A stretch of DNA of 64,000 nucleotides from Sphingobacteriales bacterium (GCA_016719635.1 JADJYT010000003.1:186001-250000); one strand, 5' to 3'; shown: positions 32,850-42,702, counted from the stretch's first letter. Numbers and translations: made by a program. The notes: a model not told the origin generated them from the sequence alone.

Positions 32850-35312
32850 TTAACGAATTACAGCGTTTAATTGTGATTTGTATTGCTCCATCAACTTATT
32901 CATAACACCATCAATATCAACATCCTGTAGTGTCTTTGCATCATCCCTGAAGGTAAAACTTACGGCATACGATTTATTGTCTTTGCCCATTTTTTCATCT
33001 TCATAGATATCAAACAACTCAATATTACGCAAAATTTTCTTTCCAAATTTCTCTGCGATGGATTTTACCTCGGCAAATTTCACTTTTTTATCCAATAAAA
33101 GTGCTAAATCGCGTTTAACAGAAGGATACTTGGCTATTTCGCGGTAAAAAGTGCTGACCTTAGCAGCTGCAGCCAAGACGGCATCCCAGTTAAAATCCGC
33201 AAAATAAACCTCCTGTTTAATATCCATCAGTTTAGCATGTGGAGATTGTACTTTTCCAAACTCAACCAGTTTGGCTCCTTTTCTGTACACCAACGAATAA
33301 TCGAACACATCCGATAATTCATTATCCGCTGATTCCACATCCATAATCCCCAATTTGGCCAAAACGGTATCCACGATGGATTTCAGGAAGTAGAAATCAG
33401 ATTTCCTGGAAGTGGTGGTCCAGTTGGAAGCGCCGGTATTGCCGGAAACGAAGATTGCCAGATGGTTCTCTTCCTTGTATTGTTTCAAACCGCTTCCCTC
33501 ATTTTCAGAATTGTTATTGCGATGATAAGTCTTTCCAAACTCAAATAATTTGATGTTGGAATTCTTGTGGTTGATATTATGCGCCACGCTTTCCAGACCG
33601 GTAAACAGCATATTATTACGCAAAACATCCAACTCTACATTAATGGAGCTCAATAACTTAACACATGAATCTGAAGTGGTACTTAAAGATGACTGGAATT
33701 TTGATTTAGTGACAGAATTGTTCATCATCTCAAAAAAACCCAGATTCACCAGCAAGTCAGCGGTTTTATTATACTGCTTATCCGCATCAAATGGCTTGGA
33801 GAAATTGACAGATGCATTCAACCTGGTCGGAATAGGAATGTTATTTACTCCATAAATGCGTATAACCTCCTCAATCACATCAGCTTCCCGTCTGACATCC
33901 GTGCGGTAAGGCGGCACCAATACGGTCCATATATCCTCTTTCTTCTCCTCTACTTTGATGTCCAGCAATCCCAAAATACGTTCGGTATCCTCCCCGGAAA
34001 TAGCCACACCTGTTAAGCGCTTTAGATTCGTAAGAGACAATTCAACATTCAAGTAAGTGTTTGCAGATTTAGATTTATATGATTGTCTGTCAAATACTTC
34101 AGAAATAATTTTCCCTCCAGAAATATCTTGTATCAGATGTGCCGCCCGCATCAGTGCCTGTACGGTTAAAGCCGGGTCTACCCCTTTTTCAAAATGGGTG
34201 GCCGCCTCGGTACGCAGTCCATGGCGGGTAGAGGTACGTCGGATCGTTTTCGGGTCAAAATAGGCAGATTCCAGAAAGATAGCTGTAGTTGTATTCTTCA
34301 CCCCCGAGGTAGCACTGCCATACACACCTCCCATGCACATCCCGTTACCTTCTCCATCACATATCATCAGATCCTCCTCATGCAGCTCTATCGTATTGTT
34401 ATCCAGTGTGATGAACCTGGTTTTAGCCGGGAGATTCTGAACAAGAATTTTATTTCCATTTATTGCAGACAAATCAAAAGCGTGCAGGGGCTGACCAAAT
34501 TCATGCAATACAAAGTTGGTGATATCCACCACGTTGTTGATGGGTTTCTGACCAATTGCTTTCAGTCGATTCTTCAGCCAGGAAGGTGATTCTTCCACTT
34601 TAATATCCTGAATAACAACACCAGCATACCTTGGACAAGCCTCTTCATTTTTAACCTCAATTTCAAATGAAGTATCTGATTTTAAATAACTTGTACTAAA
34701 TTCAGGAATTTTTACTTTACATTCTGTTCTTTTCCTGAAACTGATGGCTGCAGCCAAATCACGGGCAACTCCAACATGAGAGAAAGCATCTGTCCGGTTA
34801 GGTGTCAATCCGATTTCTATAACTGTATCGTTTTCAATTCCGAAAAGATCAGCAACCGAACTTCCGGCTTCAGCAGATTCATCCAAAACAAGAATACCAT
34901 CATGAGAACTGCCTAAACCGATTTCATCTTCGGCACAAATCATCCCGCTGGACTCCACCCCTCTTATTTTCGCTTTTTTGATATCAAACGGCTCCCCTGT
35001 AGCCGGAAACAGCCTGGCTCCTACCAATGCCACAATTACCTTTTGTCCGGCTGCCACATTGGGAGCGCCACAGACAATCTGGAGGGTTTCGGTACCGACA
35101 TCCACCAAACAAACGGACAGTTTATCTGCATCCGGGTGTTTTTCCCTTTCGAGCACGTGACCAACGACTAAACCTTTCAGCCCACCTTTCACCGATTCAA
35201 ACGGTTCTATACTTTCCACCTCCAGCCCTATATCGGTCAGCAGGTCTTTCAGTTCATCGTTGGATAATTCAATGTCAATATATTGTTTCAGCCAGTTTAA
35301 AGAAATTGTCAT
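32850..35312 (-). CDS. pheT: Phenylalanyl-tRNA synthetase, beta subunit
   Basis: An 820-aa PheT of normal length. Domains in order: N-terminal tRNA-binding EMAP-like fold (VVGHVLEREKHPDADKLSVC), B3/B4 editing domain (CPRYAGVVIQDI, NNVVDITNFVLHEFGQPLHAF), B5 domain (RREADVIEEVIRIYG), catalytic-like core, and C-terminal ferredoxin-fold anticodon-binding domain (YPSVKRDLALLLDKKVKF). Forms the heterotetramer with PheS, which charges tRNA-Phe; pheS is not adjacent. Confidence 0.97.
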   Translation of the reverse strand: MTISLNWLKQYIDIELSNDELKDLLTDIGLEVESIEPFESVKGGLKGLVVGHVLEREKHPDADKLSVCLVDVGTETLQIVCGAPNVAAGQKVIVALVGARLFPATGEPFDIKKAKIRGVESSGMICAEDEIGLGSSHDGILVLDESAEAGSSVADLFGIENDTVIEIGLTPNRTDAFSHVGVARDLAAAISFRKRTECKVKIPEFSTSYLKSDTSFEIEVKNEEACPRYAGVVIQDIKVEESPSWLKNRLKAIGQKPINNVVDITNFVLHEFGQPLHAFDLSAINGNKILVQNLPAKTRFITLDNNTIELHEEDLMICDGEGNGMCMGGVYGSATSGVKNTTTAIFLESAYFDPKTIRRTSTRHGLRTEAATHFEKGVDPALTVQALMRAAHLIQDISGGKIISEVFDRQSYKSKSANTYLNVELSLTNLKRLTGVAISGEDTERILGLLDIKVEEKKEDIWTVLVPPYRTDVRREADVIEEVIRIYGVNNIPIPTRLNASVNFSKPFDADKQYNKTADLLVNLGFFEMMNNSVTKSKFQSSLSTTSDSCVKLLSSINVELDVLRNNMLFTGLESVAHNINHKNSNIKLFEFGKTYHRNNNSENEGSGLKQYKEENHLAIFVSGNTGASNWTTTSRKSDFYFLKSIVDTVLAKLGIMDVESADNELSDVFDYSLVYRKGAKLVEFGKVQSPHAKLMDIKQEVYFADFNWDAVLAAAAKVSTFYREIAKYPSVKRDLALLLDKKVKFAEVKSIAEKFGKKILRNIELFDIYEDEKMGKDNKSYAVSFTFRDDAKTLQDVDIDGVMNKLMEQYKSQLNAVIR

Positions 35313-35395
35313 ACAGGATAGTGATTAAAAAATAAAAGTAAGGATATTCCTGAGTTTTTGAAAACTATGGGTTAATTTTAAGGAAAATATAATTT

Positions 35396-36058
35396 ATGAG
35401 AAAGATTACCTATTTATCACTGATTATTTTACCTGCATTATTGCTTTCATGCAGTAAAAAGAGTTGTGAAAGCAATAACACCGGAAGTATCATGATTCAC
35501 AACGACGGAACTAATATGCCGGATGGCGTGGCAGATTTCTATAAAGGCCCCACCAAGCTTGCTTCGGTCAATAAAGGTGAAACAGCGACGGTAGAGGGTA
35601 TTTTCGCAGGGGAATTTACATTAACCGTCAAACAAGGAGCAGATACCATCTATCAGGATGTTGACACCATCATTCAATGCGAAGTAACGCATCACACCAC
35701 CAGTGTATATTTTCCCTTTTCTGACAAACGGTTAAAGAAAAACATCCAGCCGTTGACAAATGTGATGGAAAAAATAAGCCGACTCGATTTATACAGCTTT
35801 GAATACAACAAGTCAGCGAGCAAGTCATTCCTCCCTTCCGGAATGCATTATGGTTTTATGGCTCAGGAGTTAAAAGAAGTGTATCCGACATTCGTTCAGT
35901 TGAATTCAGACGGCTACTATTCCGTGAATTATCAGGAAATGATTCCGGTCCTGACAAAAGGTTTGCAGGAGCAGCAGCAGCAGATAGAAGCATTGAAAAA
36001 GGAAATGGCCGAACTGAAAAGCATACTGAAACAGCAGCAGCCAGTAGCGATGAAATAA
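35396..36058 (+). CDS. Lipoprotein with C-terminal S74 auto-cleaving chaperone domain
   Basis: A 220-aa protein. Signal peptide with lipobox LLLSC (Cys19). A small beta-rich domain (25-107) resembling a PEGA-like fold (IMIHNDGTNMPDGVADFYKG, EGIFAGEFTLTVKQG) follows. From residue 109 comes SDKRLKKNIQPL, the start of a peptidase S74 intramolecular chaperone domain with its Ser-Asp and Lys residues. It continues GFMAQELKEVYPTFV and ends in a coiled coil (188-212). Such domains help trimeric fibres fold and then cut themselves off before the Ser. A lipoprotein carrier is unusual; the function is unknown. Confidence 0.8.
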   Translation: MRKITYLSLIILPALLLSCSKKSCESNNTGSIMIHNDGTNMPDGVADFYKGPTKLASVNKGETATVEGIFAGEFTLTVKQGADTIYQDVDTIIQCEVTHHTTSVYFPFSDKRLKKNIQPLTNVMEKISRLDLYSFEYNKSASKSFLPSGMHYGFMAQELKEVYPTFVQLNSDGYYSVNYQEMIPVLTKGLQEQQQQIEALKKEMAELKSILKQQQPVAMK

Positions 36059-36160
36059 CAAGGTATATCTTTGAATTCCATTCTTTAGCAGCTATTCAGG
36101 TCAGAAACGTTGCAGACAGTGTCATAGTCGCTCATAAGACCCTGCCGGATATTTAACCTG

Positions 36161-36622
36161 TTATAGTAACTTCTTCAACAATACTATTTGCCCCATGTGA
36201 TAATGCAGATGTGAAATCTGTCCGTGCAGATTGCGATAGGCGGATGTTCCGCCTTCAAAGATGGGATTATTCAGGATATTGTCTTCTTTTGAATTCAATG
36301 TTGTTTCAAGTATAACAAATGATTCCATGAATGCCGTTTTAAGTGCCTCCCACTCCGTTTCTAGAAGAAGATTAATCACTGGAAAATCCTCTTCTTTTCC
36401 AGGTTGGTAATTTTCACCGTTCAGACGCCGTGCGATGACCTTGTTCCAACAGGTCAAATGAGCCGCCAGTTCGGCGATATTGAGATGATTCGCATTTAAT
36501 CTTCTGACAGCCTGCTCCGCCGTAATACCACGAAGCGCGGTTTCTGTATTAATACCTGTCCAGTTATTGCCGGTGGCAGTTTCGCTTAGTAAAGTCATTA
36601 TTGATTGAATAATGCTACTCAT
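36161..36622 (-). CDS. DinB-like four-helix protein
   Basis: A 153-aa protein of the DinB/YfiT-like superfamily. The conserved metal-type histidines are in ELAAHLTCW and in SHLHYHMGQIVLL near the C-terminus. Members include thiol-dependent transferases and many uncharacterised proteins. It overlaps the end of the arginase-family gene by 8 bp and probably shares its transcript. Function not assigned. Confidence 0.8.
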   Translation of the reverse strand: MSSIIQSIMTLLSETATGNNWTGINTETALRGITAEQAVRRLNANHLNIAELAAHLTCWNKVIARRLNGENYQPGKEEDFPVINLLLETEWEALKTAFMESFVILETTLNSKEDNILNNPIFEGGTSAYRNLHGQISHLHYHMGQIVLLKKLL

Positions 36623-37655
36623 AGGTTACATTTATTGCTTTCATGAAATCACTGACCAGGTAAGCAATTAATTTTCCGGTGGTGGAAGATTTCAGACCAT
36701 TGTCTAATTCTGACGCACCTTCGCAAATATGCAGGTAGGCGATTTTATTGGAGGCAGCTGCCTGATGGACAAACTGTCTTGCCTGCAACAGGGAAAAACC
36801 GGCAGGTGAAACGGCACTGGACAATACATTTTCCATTGCGTCCAAATCTATTTCAATCCCCGTATATCCTGTTTTCGTAAACTGCAGCACCTCACTGACC
36901 GCTTCTGAAAATGTACTTTTCCCTCTTACGGCTATATCCTCATAAAAGTGTGCCTGTATGTTCTTATTCTTCTGAATCCGTTCCAGCATGGATTGTGTCA
37001 TATAATTTTCATGCAGCCCCACTATCCCATATTTATTCAAATGACCCTCCTGCATGGCATACGAAAAGCCGTTTCCGGAATGCCTGCCTTCCAGCGCACG
37101 GAAATCTGCATGCGCATCCAGGTTGATAACATTGATCTTTGGTGTTTTTATTTTCCCGGCTGCAAAAAGTCCTTCTGCAGCACCTTTGATATTTCCAAAG
37201 GCATTGTTATGTCCACCACCGATGATAACCGGAATTTTACCGGCTGCCACTATTTGTCTGATACAATCCGCAACTTGTTTGTCTATCGCAGCCACCACAT
37301 CGCGAAGGTATTCCACCGGTTTGTCAATTGTTTTTTTCTGGTATGCCGAAAAATCGAAATACCCCAGCAGCAGCAATTGTCCTGCATCCAGAAACGGATT
37401 GTGCTGCATATTGAAAAAGGCTTGTAAAAAGGAGGACCATGCCGTTTGTGTCCCACCTGTTCCTAAATTTGCTTTCACGCCGATATCTTCGGGAATGCCG
37501 ACAATAACAAATCTTACGGCAGAATTTTGCATTTCCTTCTTCCAGTTTCGGGTGTTGGAAACTGCCTTTATCTTCTCACCTATTTTTATTTCACCATTTC
37601 TGGTTCTGGTGAACGCCAGGTGATTTTCCTTTTTAAAGAAAGAGAAGTTCTGCAT
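36615..37655 (-). CDS. hutG: Arginase-family hydrolase, probable formimidoylglutamase
   Basis: A 346-aa ureohydrolase-fold protein. Manganese-binding blocks are IIGGGHNNAFGNIKG, NLDAHADFRALEGRHSGNGF and EIDLDAMENVLSSAVSP. Related Bacteroidota enzymes split formimidoyl-glutamate into glutamate and formamide, the last step of histidine degradation. The location near hutI, hutU and hutH on the same strand supports this. The N-terminal 50 residues are longer than in classic HutG. An agmatinase or arginase activity cannot be excluded. Confidence 0.8.
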   Translation of the reverse strand: MQNFSFFKKENHLAFTRTRNGEIKIGEKIKAVSNTRNWKKEMQNSAVRFVIVGIPEDIGVKANLGTGGTQTAWSSFLQAFFNMQHNPFLDAGQLLLLGYFDFSAYQKKTIDKPVEYLRDVVAAIDKQVADCIRQIVAAGKIPVIIGGGHNNAFGNIKGAAEGLFAAGKIKTPKINVINLDAHADFRALEGRHSGNGFSYAMQEGHLNKYGIVGLHENYMTQSMLERIQKNKNIQAHFYEDIAVRGKSTFSEAVSEVLQFTKTGYTGIEIDLDAMENVLSSAVSPAGFSLLQARQFVHQAAASNKIAYLHICEGASELDNGLKSSTTGKLIAYLVSDFMKAINVTYE

Positions 37656-37702
37656 ATATCAAAGATATGAAATACCGCAATTATATATCAGGTAAAGATA
37701 GA

Positions 37703-38116
37703 TTAAGCTTCCTGGTATTGTTCTTCTTTTTTGAAGACCCAGAATTTCTGCAACGTAAAATTAAACCCGAGTGATACGACCAAATCTACCAATATACGGC
37801 TGATTTTATAATCTATGAAGAAGTTTTCCGTAATAAAATAGGTGCCGAATGATTTCAGTGTAATGCTACCCAGCACTACCAGATAAAACTTCAACAACTG
37901 CGTCGTTAAGCCTGTCTGTTTACTTTGGAAAGTCCAGTACCGGTTAATGGAGAAATTGATAATAGCTCCCAACAAACCACTGATGATGATAGACTCTGCA
38001 TAATATACCTTAAAAATCTCCGTGCAGATAATCATGATGGCGTAATCAGACATCCCGCCTACAAATGCAGAGAATTGCGCTTTTCCGAATGTACGTATAT
38101 GTTCTTTCTTAAACAT
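37703..38116 (-). CDS. GtrA-family membrane protein
   Basis: A 137-aa protein with four membrane helices. The opening MFKKEHIRTFGKAQFSAFVGGMSDYAIMI and the pattern INFSINRYWTFQS match the GtrA family, thought to flip or present lipid-linked sugars. ATG 38116 lies 1 bp after the upstream gene's stop; a longer frame to 38176 overlaps that gene and was not used. Cotranscribed with the phosphatidyltransferase-like gene, so the pair may modify an envelope lipid. Confidence 0.85.
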   Translation of the reverse strand: MFKKEHIRTFGKAQFSAFVGGMSDYAIMIICTEIFKVYYAESIIISGLLGAIINFSINRYWTFQSKQTGLTTQLLKFYLVVLGSITLKSFGTYFITENFFIDYKISRILVDLVVSLGFNFTLQKFWVFKKEEQYQEA

Positions 38117-38117
38117 G

Positions 38118-38819
38118 TTAATTTTGGACTGCTGCTTCCTGTAACCTTTTTTCTTCCTTATCCTTTTCGTCTCCAACTTTTATGGTTTTAAAAGTATCAA
38201 TCACATCGGTAATGAAAATCATGATGGTTACAACGATAGAAAATATCTTGATGGAACCTCCGAAGAAGATTTCCAGTAATATCACGAGGCAAATAACGAT
38301 ACGTGTTTCCGTAGGGCCAAACAAACCTGTATCTATCGTATAGACATTGGTCATCTTATATCTCAAATGGATCATCAGCATAGCCCATGCATAGCCGGAG
38401 CTGAACAGGAAAACCAATATCTTGTATTCAGGTTCAACATAAATAAAATAACCCGCACTCATACTGACCAGTGAAATCCAGTCCATGATACTGTCTAAGG
38501 TGAAACCAAACCATTTTCTGGGAATATTTCTGTAATAGGCTATTCTTCCATCCAGTGAATCACCGAACCAGTTGACGGCAAATCCTAAAATGGCAATAAA
38601 GAGATACATCTTATTATGCAGAGAGGCTGCCATCCAGAAACCTGCTAAAACCATTGCGGTTCCGACCATACCAATGGCAGTAAGCATATTGGGCGTAATA
38701 AATTCCGGCATGATTCTGCACAAAAACAAGATGGTTGGCTGCTCGATAGTCCGAAGTATATTGGTACGGCTTCTGTCGATCGAACCTTTCTGTTTTTTGT
38801 CTTCCCCTAATAAACTCAT
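38118..38819 (-). CDS. CDP-alcohol phosphatidyltransferase-family protein
   Basis: A 233-aa membrane protein with about six helices. The catalytic signature is present as DSLDGRIAYYRNIPRKWFGFTLDSIMD, given here in two parts: DSLDGRIAYYR, then GFTLDSIMD with the G-x3-D-x3-D end. These enzymes join a CDP-activated alcohol to a second alcohol, making phospholipids. The spacing after DGxxA differs slightly from the consensus. The substrates are unknown. Pairing with GtrA suggests a lipid-carrier role. Confidence 0.83.
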   Translation of the reverse strand: MSLLGEDKKQKGSIDRSRTNILRTIEQPTILFLCRIMPEFITPNMLTAIGMVGTAMVLAGFWMAASLHNKMYLFIAILGFAVNWFGDSLDGRIAYYRNIPRKWFGFTLDSIMDWISLVSMSAGYFIYVEPEYKILVFLFSSGYAWAMLMIHLRYKMTNVYTIDTGLFGPTETRIVICLVILLEIFFGGSIKIFSIVVTIMIFITDVIDTFKTIKVGDEKDKEEKRLQEAAVQN

Positions 38820-38934
38820 AGTGACCGCAAAAATAGAATATTATTATTAGCCATGTGTTAACTCAAGACAAACAAATTACACACATTTTGCTCATAAAAT
38901 GTATATAACCAACAATATACCTATTTACAGTTAG

Positions 38935-40167
38935 TTATATAAAGTTACCATTCTGCATGATTTTATCAATCTGATTCGAAGAGAAATGATAAACAAGGGA
39001 TGCTATGGAAGGAATGGGTTTTGTAAAAATCAGGTTCGCTCTTTTAGTTCTGGATATGCTGCCCATTTCATCCTCCACCTGCATGGCATGGGCGGCATTG
39101 ATGGTGGCTGCATTGATAGCTTCCTCCGGTAACATCTTCATCTGGATGCAGCTCAACGCGACTACAAAATTCATATTGCCGGATGGAGAGGATCCAGGAT
39201 TATAATCGGAAGCTAATGCTATCGCTGCTTTATTATTGATTAATGTTCTCGCAGGAGGATATTGCATCCGTAAAAAGAATGCTGCGGTAGGCAACAGCGT
39301 GGCTATCGGAGCATCGATCTGAGACAAAATATTAATTTCCTCCTCTCCGATGGTTTCCAAATGATCCACCGATAAGGCATGCGTATGATATCCGGCCTGC
39401 ACTCCTCCGGAATTGAACAACTGGTTGGCATGTATCTTTGGCCTTAATCCAAATTCAATTCCCGCCAGACAGATTTGCTCGGTTTCCTGCTGCATAAAAA
39501 ATCCCTGTTCACAAAAGACATCAATAAAGTCGGCCAGGTTATCCTGTGCGATTGCCGGCAGCATTTCTTCAATTATTAACTTTATATATTTCTTTCTGTC
39601 TTGTTTAAATATTTCCGGAAATGCATGTGCCCCTAAGAAAGTCGCCTTGATGGGAATAGGATTACTTTTCTTTAATTGACGTATAACCCGGAGCATTTTC
39701 AATTCTCCCTCTAGGCTGAGTCCGTAACCGCTTTTTATTTCGATAGCACCTGTACCTAATTGCATCAATTCATGTAGCCTTGTTTGTGCCTGTTCGAGTA
39801 AAATCTCTTCCGATGTTTCATTTAGTTTTATGGCTGAATTCAGGATACCTCCTCCCTTTGCCGCAATTTCCGCATACGACAACCCTTTAAGCTTATCAAC
39901 AAACTCATCTTCACGGGTAGCGGCATATATAAGATGCGTATGACTGTCGCACCAGCTGGGTAAAACAGCAGCACCTCGGGCATCGTAAACAGGTTGAGAA
40001 AAATCTTCTTCAGCTAAGTCATACATGGAACCATAATCTGCAATTTTGCCATCTTCAATTTTCAGAAAAGCATTTCCCAGTATGGGCAGTTCCGCCAATG
40101 CATTTCCGCGGACCAGCTTATTTTCTTCCCGGACGTTGACTAAATATTTTATGTTGGTTATGAGCAT
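38935..40167 (-). CDS. hutI: Imidazolonepropionase
   Basis: A 410-aa amidohydrolase that opens imidazolone-propionate to formimidoyl-glutamate. Metal ligands appear in the block SWCDSHTHLIYAATREDEF, then KSGYGLSLEGELKML, FLGAHAFPEIF, PKIHANQLFNSGG and ALASDYNPGSSPSGNM. Third step of the Hut pathway. It follows hutU with a 3-bp gap on the same strand, so the two form an operon. Confidence 0.96.
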   Translation of the reverse strand: MLITNIKYLVNVREENKLVRGNALAELPILGNAFLKIEDGKIADYGSMYDLAEEDFSQPVYDARGAAVLPSWCDSHTHLIYAATREDEFVDKLKGLSYAEIAAKGGGILNSAIKLNETSEEILLEQAQTRLHELMQLGTGAIEIKSGYGLSLEGELKMLRVIRQLKKSNPIPIKATFLGAHAFPEIFKQDRKKYIKLIIEEMLPAIAQDNLADFIDVFCEQGFFMQQETEQICLAGIEFGLRPKIHANQLFNSGGVQAGYHTHALSVDHLETIGEEEINILSQIDAPIATLLPTAAFFLRMQYPPARTLINNKAAIALASDYNPGSSPSGNMNFVVALSCIQMKMLPEEAINAATINAAHAMQVEDEMGSISRTKRANLIFTKPIPSIASLVYHFSSNQIDKIMQNGNFI

Positions 40168-40170
40168 ATC

Positions 40171-41841
40171 TTAAATATTTATCCCAAACCTTTCTCCTGT
40201 TTGTTTTGCATTTTCATAGCCGGCATCGGCATGTCGGAAAATTCCCATAGCAGGATCGTTGAATAAAACCCTGCGCAAACATTCATCCGCTCTGTCTGTG
40301 CCATCTGCTAAAACAACCATTCCGGCATGCTGAGAATAACCCATGCCAACGCCACCACCATGATGAAAACTCACCCAGGCTGCCCCTCCGGCAGTATTGC
40401 TCATCAGATTCAGCAAGGTCCAGTCACTCACCGCATCGCTGCCGTCCAGCATACTTTCCGTTTCCCTGTTCGGTGAGGCAACACTACCGCAATCCAGGTG
40501 GTCTCGACCAATCACAATCGGCGCTTTTACGATACCTTTTCGGACCAGGTCATTGAATAACAATCCGGCTTTTTCGCGTCCCCCTAAACCAAGCCAGCAG
40601 ATACGCGCCGGCAATCCCTGAAACGAAATTCTTTGCTGTGCATGTTGTATCCAGTTAACCATTCCTGTATTTTCCGGAAATAATTCCATCAATGCTTTGT
40701 CCGTTTCGTAAATATCCTGTGGGTCTCCACTAAGTGCAACCCAACGAAAAGGACCTTTACCTTCGCAAAACAAGGGTCGAATGTATAAGGGTGTGAACCC
40801 GTGAAAATCAAATGCATTCTCCACTCCGCCTTCCTTTGCAAACGCACGGATATTATTCCCGTAGTCAAATGTAACCGCACCTCTGTCCTTATGTTTCAGC
40901 ATCAATCGCACATGACGTGCCATACTGGCAATCGCTTTATCCGTATATAAAGCCGGATTTGATTTTCGCAACAACAAAGCTTCATCAAATGTAATATCAT
41001 GCGGCACGTAACCATTCAACGGATCGTGCGCAGAAGTCTGATCGGATAAGATATCCGGAATAATATTATCGTCTAACAGACGCTGTAACAAATCACCTGC
41101 ATCCATCACCACACCAATGGAAATTGCTTCGCCTTTCGCTTTCGCCTCTAATGCCTTGTCGCGCGCTTCCTCATACGACTCGAACATGTAATCGATGTAT
41201 TTTGTATTAAGTCGTTTTTGAATGCTCGCTTTATTGACATCAGCACCGAGATAGGTTGCCCCTGCCATCACGGCTGCGAGCGGCTGTGCGCCACCCATAC
41301 CACCGAGTCCGGAACTTACGAGTAATTTCCCTTTCAACTCTCCGTTAAAATGCTGTCGTCCGCACTCTACAAACGTTTCGTAGGTGCCTTGCACAATGCC
41401 CTGTGAACCGATGTAAATCCAGGAACCTGCTGTCATTTGCCCGTACATCATCAATCCTTTTTCACGCAATTGATAAAAATGTTCCCAGGTTGCCCATTTC
41501 GGAACTAAGTTAGAATTTGCAATTAATACGCGTGGCGCCTGCGGATGCGTACGCACAATGCCTACCGGTTTTCCACTCTGCACCAGCAGTGAATGATTCT
41601 CATCCAGATCTAAAAGCAACTCGATAATTTTTTGCAGGGCCGGCACGTTGCGCGCTGCCTGACCAATACCGCCGTATACCACCAATTCTGCAGGATTTTC
41701 TGCCACTTCTGCATCTAAATTATTCAGCAGCATACGCAGTGGCGCTTCCGTCTGCCAGGATTTTGCATTTAACGTATTGCCACGCGGAGCCTTATAGGAA
41801 GGATGTGCGGCATATTGCTGCAAAAAGGTTTGTAATGACAT
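40171..41841 (-). CDS. hutU: Urocanate hydratase
   Basis: A 556-aa NAD-dependent lyase that converts urocanate to imidazolone-propionate. Recognisable are the NAD-binding glycine block SSGLGGMGGAQPLAAVMAG, SDQTSAHDPLNGYVP, and the Cys-containing ARICWLGLGGREKAGL with RDHLDCGSVASPNRET. Length is normal for the short form. It heads the hutU-hutI pair. A REP palindrome sits 45 bp upstream of its start. Confidence 0.97.
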   Translation of the reverse strand: MSLQTFLQQYAAHPSYKAPRGNTLNAKSWQTEAPLRMLLNNLDAEVAENPAELVVYGGIGQAARNVPALQKIIELLLDLDENHSLLVQSGKPVGIVRTHPQAPRVLIANSNLVPKWATWEHFYQLREKGLMMYGQMTAGSWIYIGSQGIVQGTYETFVECGRQHFNGELKGKLLVSSGLGGMGGAQPLAAVMAGATYLGADVNKASIQKRLNTKYIDYMFESYEEARDKALEAKAKGEAISIGVVMDAGDLLQRLLDDNIIPDILSDQTSAHDPLNGYVPHDITFDEALLLRKSNPALYTDKAIASMARHVRLMLKHKDRGAVTFDYGNNIRAFAKEGGVENAFDFHGFTPLYIRPLFCEGKGPFRWVALSGDPQDIYETDKALMELFPENTGMVNWIQHAQQRISFQGLPARICWLGLGGREKAGLLFNDLVRKGIVKAPIVIGRDHLDCGSVASPNRETESMLDGSDAVSDWTLLNLMSNTAGGAAWVSFHHGGGVGMGYSQHAGMVVLADGTDRADECLRRVLFNDPAMGIFRHADAGYENAKQTGERFGINI

Positions 41842-41885
41842 AATAACCTAAATTTACAGATGCAAATTACAGATTTATTTACAAA

Positions 41886-41912
41886 CGCAGTCAGGGTTAA
41901 ACCCTGACTGCG
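41886..41912. repeat. REP-like palindrome between RAYT and hutU
   Basis: A perfect 27-bp palindrome: 13-bp arms CGCAGTCAGGGTT/AACCCTGACTGCG around one A. It lies only 6 bp past the RAYT stop and shares the core GCAG-CAGGGTT with the three REP copies to its right. Confidence 0.85.
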
Positions 41913-41918
41913 ATAAAA

Positions 41919-42566
41919 TTAAACATCTAAATCTAAATTATTTAATACTGGTTGATATTTACCTTTAGCATGAAAATGAATAAACTGTTGTTTGCTCCCA
42001 AACCAATCCAATACCGCTTCTTTCCTGAGTTGTGTTTTCTTATGCAAAAGAAAAGAAGAATAGGATGAAAAAGGGTACTGTGTATAATCATCGCATATTC
42101 CATGTTTTTGTGGATTAAAGTGTATGTAGAAAAACAACTCTGTATAATATTTTTCATTGGTAACGGGTATTCTTCGAAATGGCTCCTCAAATAATCTGCC
42201 TGTTCGGCTGTATGCTTTATTGTATGCCTGTGCGTAACTGTTAAATAGCTTAGAGAATTGATGGCTGATATAGTAAGTTGCCGGTTTGCCAGCGCAGGCA
42301 GGGCTAACGCAGGCAGGGTTTATAACCCTTCCTGCGTTAGCGTTGGCTATGATATCTGCTTCGCTTTTTGTTCTTATCAGAAGATGAAAGTGGTTTCCTA
42401 ACAGGCAATAAGCATAGGTCTCTGCAACTGACGGAATATATTTTGCATATAACTTTAGAAAATAGCAGTAGTTTTTGTCTTCTTTGAAGATTTTACCGCC
42501 ATCAATACCTCGATTATATATATGGTAAAATGTTTCAGTCTGTAGTGGCTGGATATTCTTTTTCAT
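41919..42566 (-). CDS. REP-associated tyrosine transposase (RAYT)
   Basis: A 215-aa single-domain Y1 transposase of the IS200-like superfamily. The HUH motif is in YCLLGNHFHLLIR and the candidate catalytic Tyr lies in NEKYYTELFFYIHFNPQKHG. RAYTs mobilise or maintain REP palindromes in single-strand form. Four such palindromes occur within 1.1 kb, one of them inside this gene: it encodes the in-frame insert NAGRVINPACVSPACAGK. ATG 42566 gives the normal N-terminus (MKKNIQPLQTETFYHIYNRG); an upstream frame to 42698 begins in a REP and was not used. Confidence 0.9.
   Translation of the reverse strand: MKKNIQPLQTETFYHIYNRGIDGGKIFKEDKNYCYFLKLYAKYIPSVAETYAYCLLGNHFHLLIRTKSEADIIANANAGRVINPACVSPACAGKPATYYISHQFSKLFNSYAQAYNKAYSRTGRLFEEPFRRIPVTNEKYYTELFFYIHFNPQKHGICDDYTQYPFSSYSSFLLHKKTQLRKEAVLDWFGSKQQFIHFHAKGKYQPVLNNLDLDV
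42288..42347. repeat. REP palindrome inside the RAYT gene
   Basis: Arms CTAACGCAGG-c-AGGGTT and AACCCT-t-CCTGCGTTAG meet around TAT (inner core 42304-42340). A further partial half GCGCAGGCAGGGC precedes it. The whole block stays in frame with the transposase gene and adds about 20 residues. Confidence 0.85.
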
Positions 42567-42657
42567 CGTGATAGTATTTGCTATCATTGAGATACATTCA
42601 TGAGGCAGTTTCCATAAAAAAAGAATGTTAATTTTTCCAAACCGCAGGTAAAGTTTG

Positions 42658-42689
42658 ACCGCAGGCAGGGTTTTAACCCTACCTGCGGT
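42658..42689. repeat. REP palindrome upstream of RAYT
   Basis: Arms ACCGCAGG-c-AGGGTT and AACCCT-a-CCTGCGGT around TT. Same architecture and one-base mismatch position as the copy inside the RAYT gene. Confidence 0.88.
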
Positions 42690-42702
42690 AGCAGGCAAAC
42701 GA

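Noticed and set aside
35396..36058. Prophage remnant suggested by the S74 domain
   Set aside because: No capsid, tail, integrase or lysis gene is nearby, and the protein has a lipoprotein signal.
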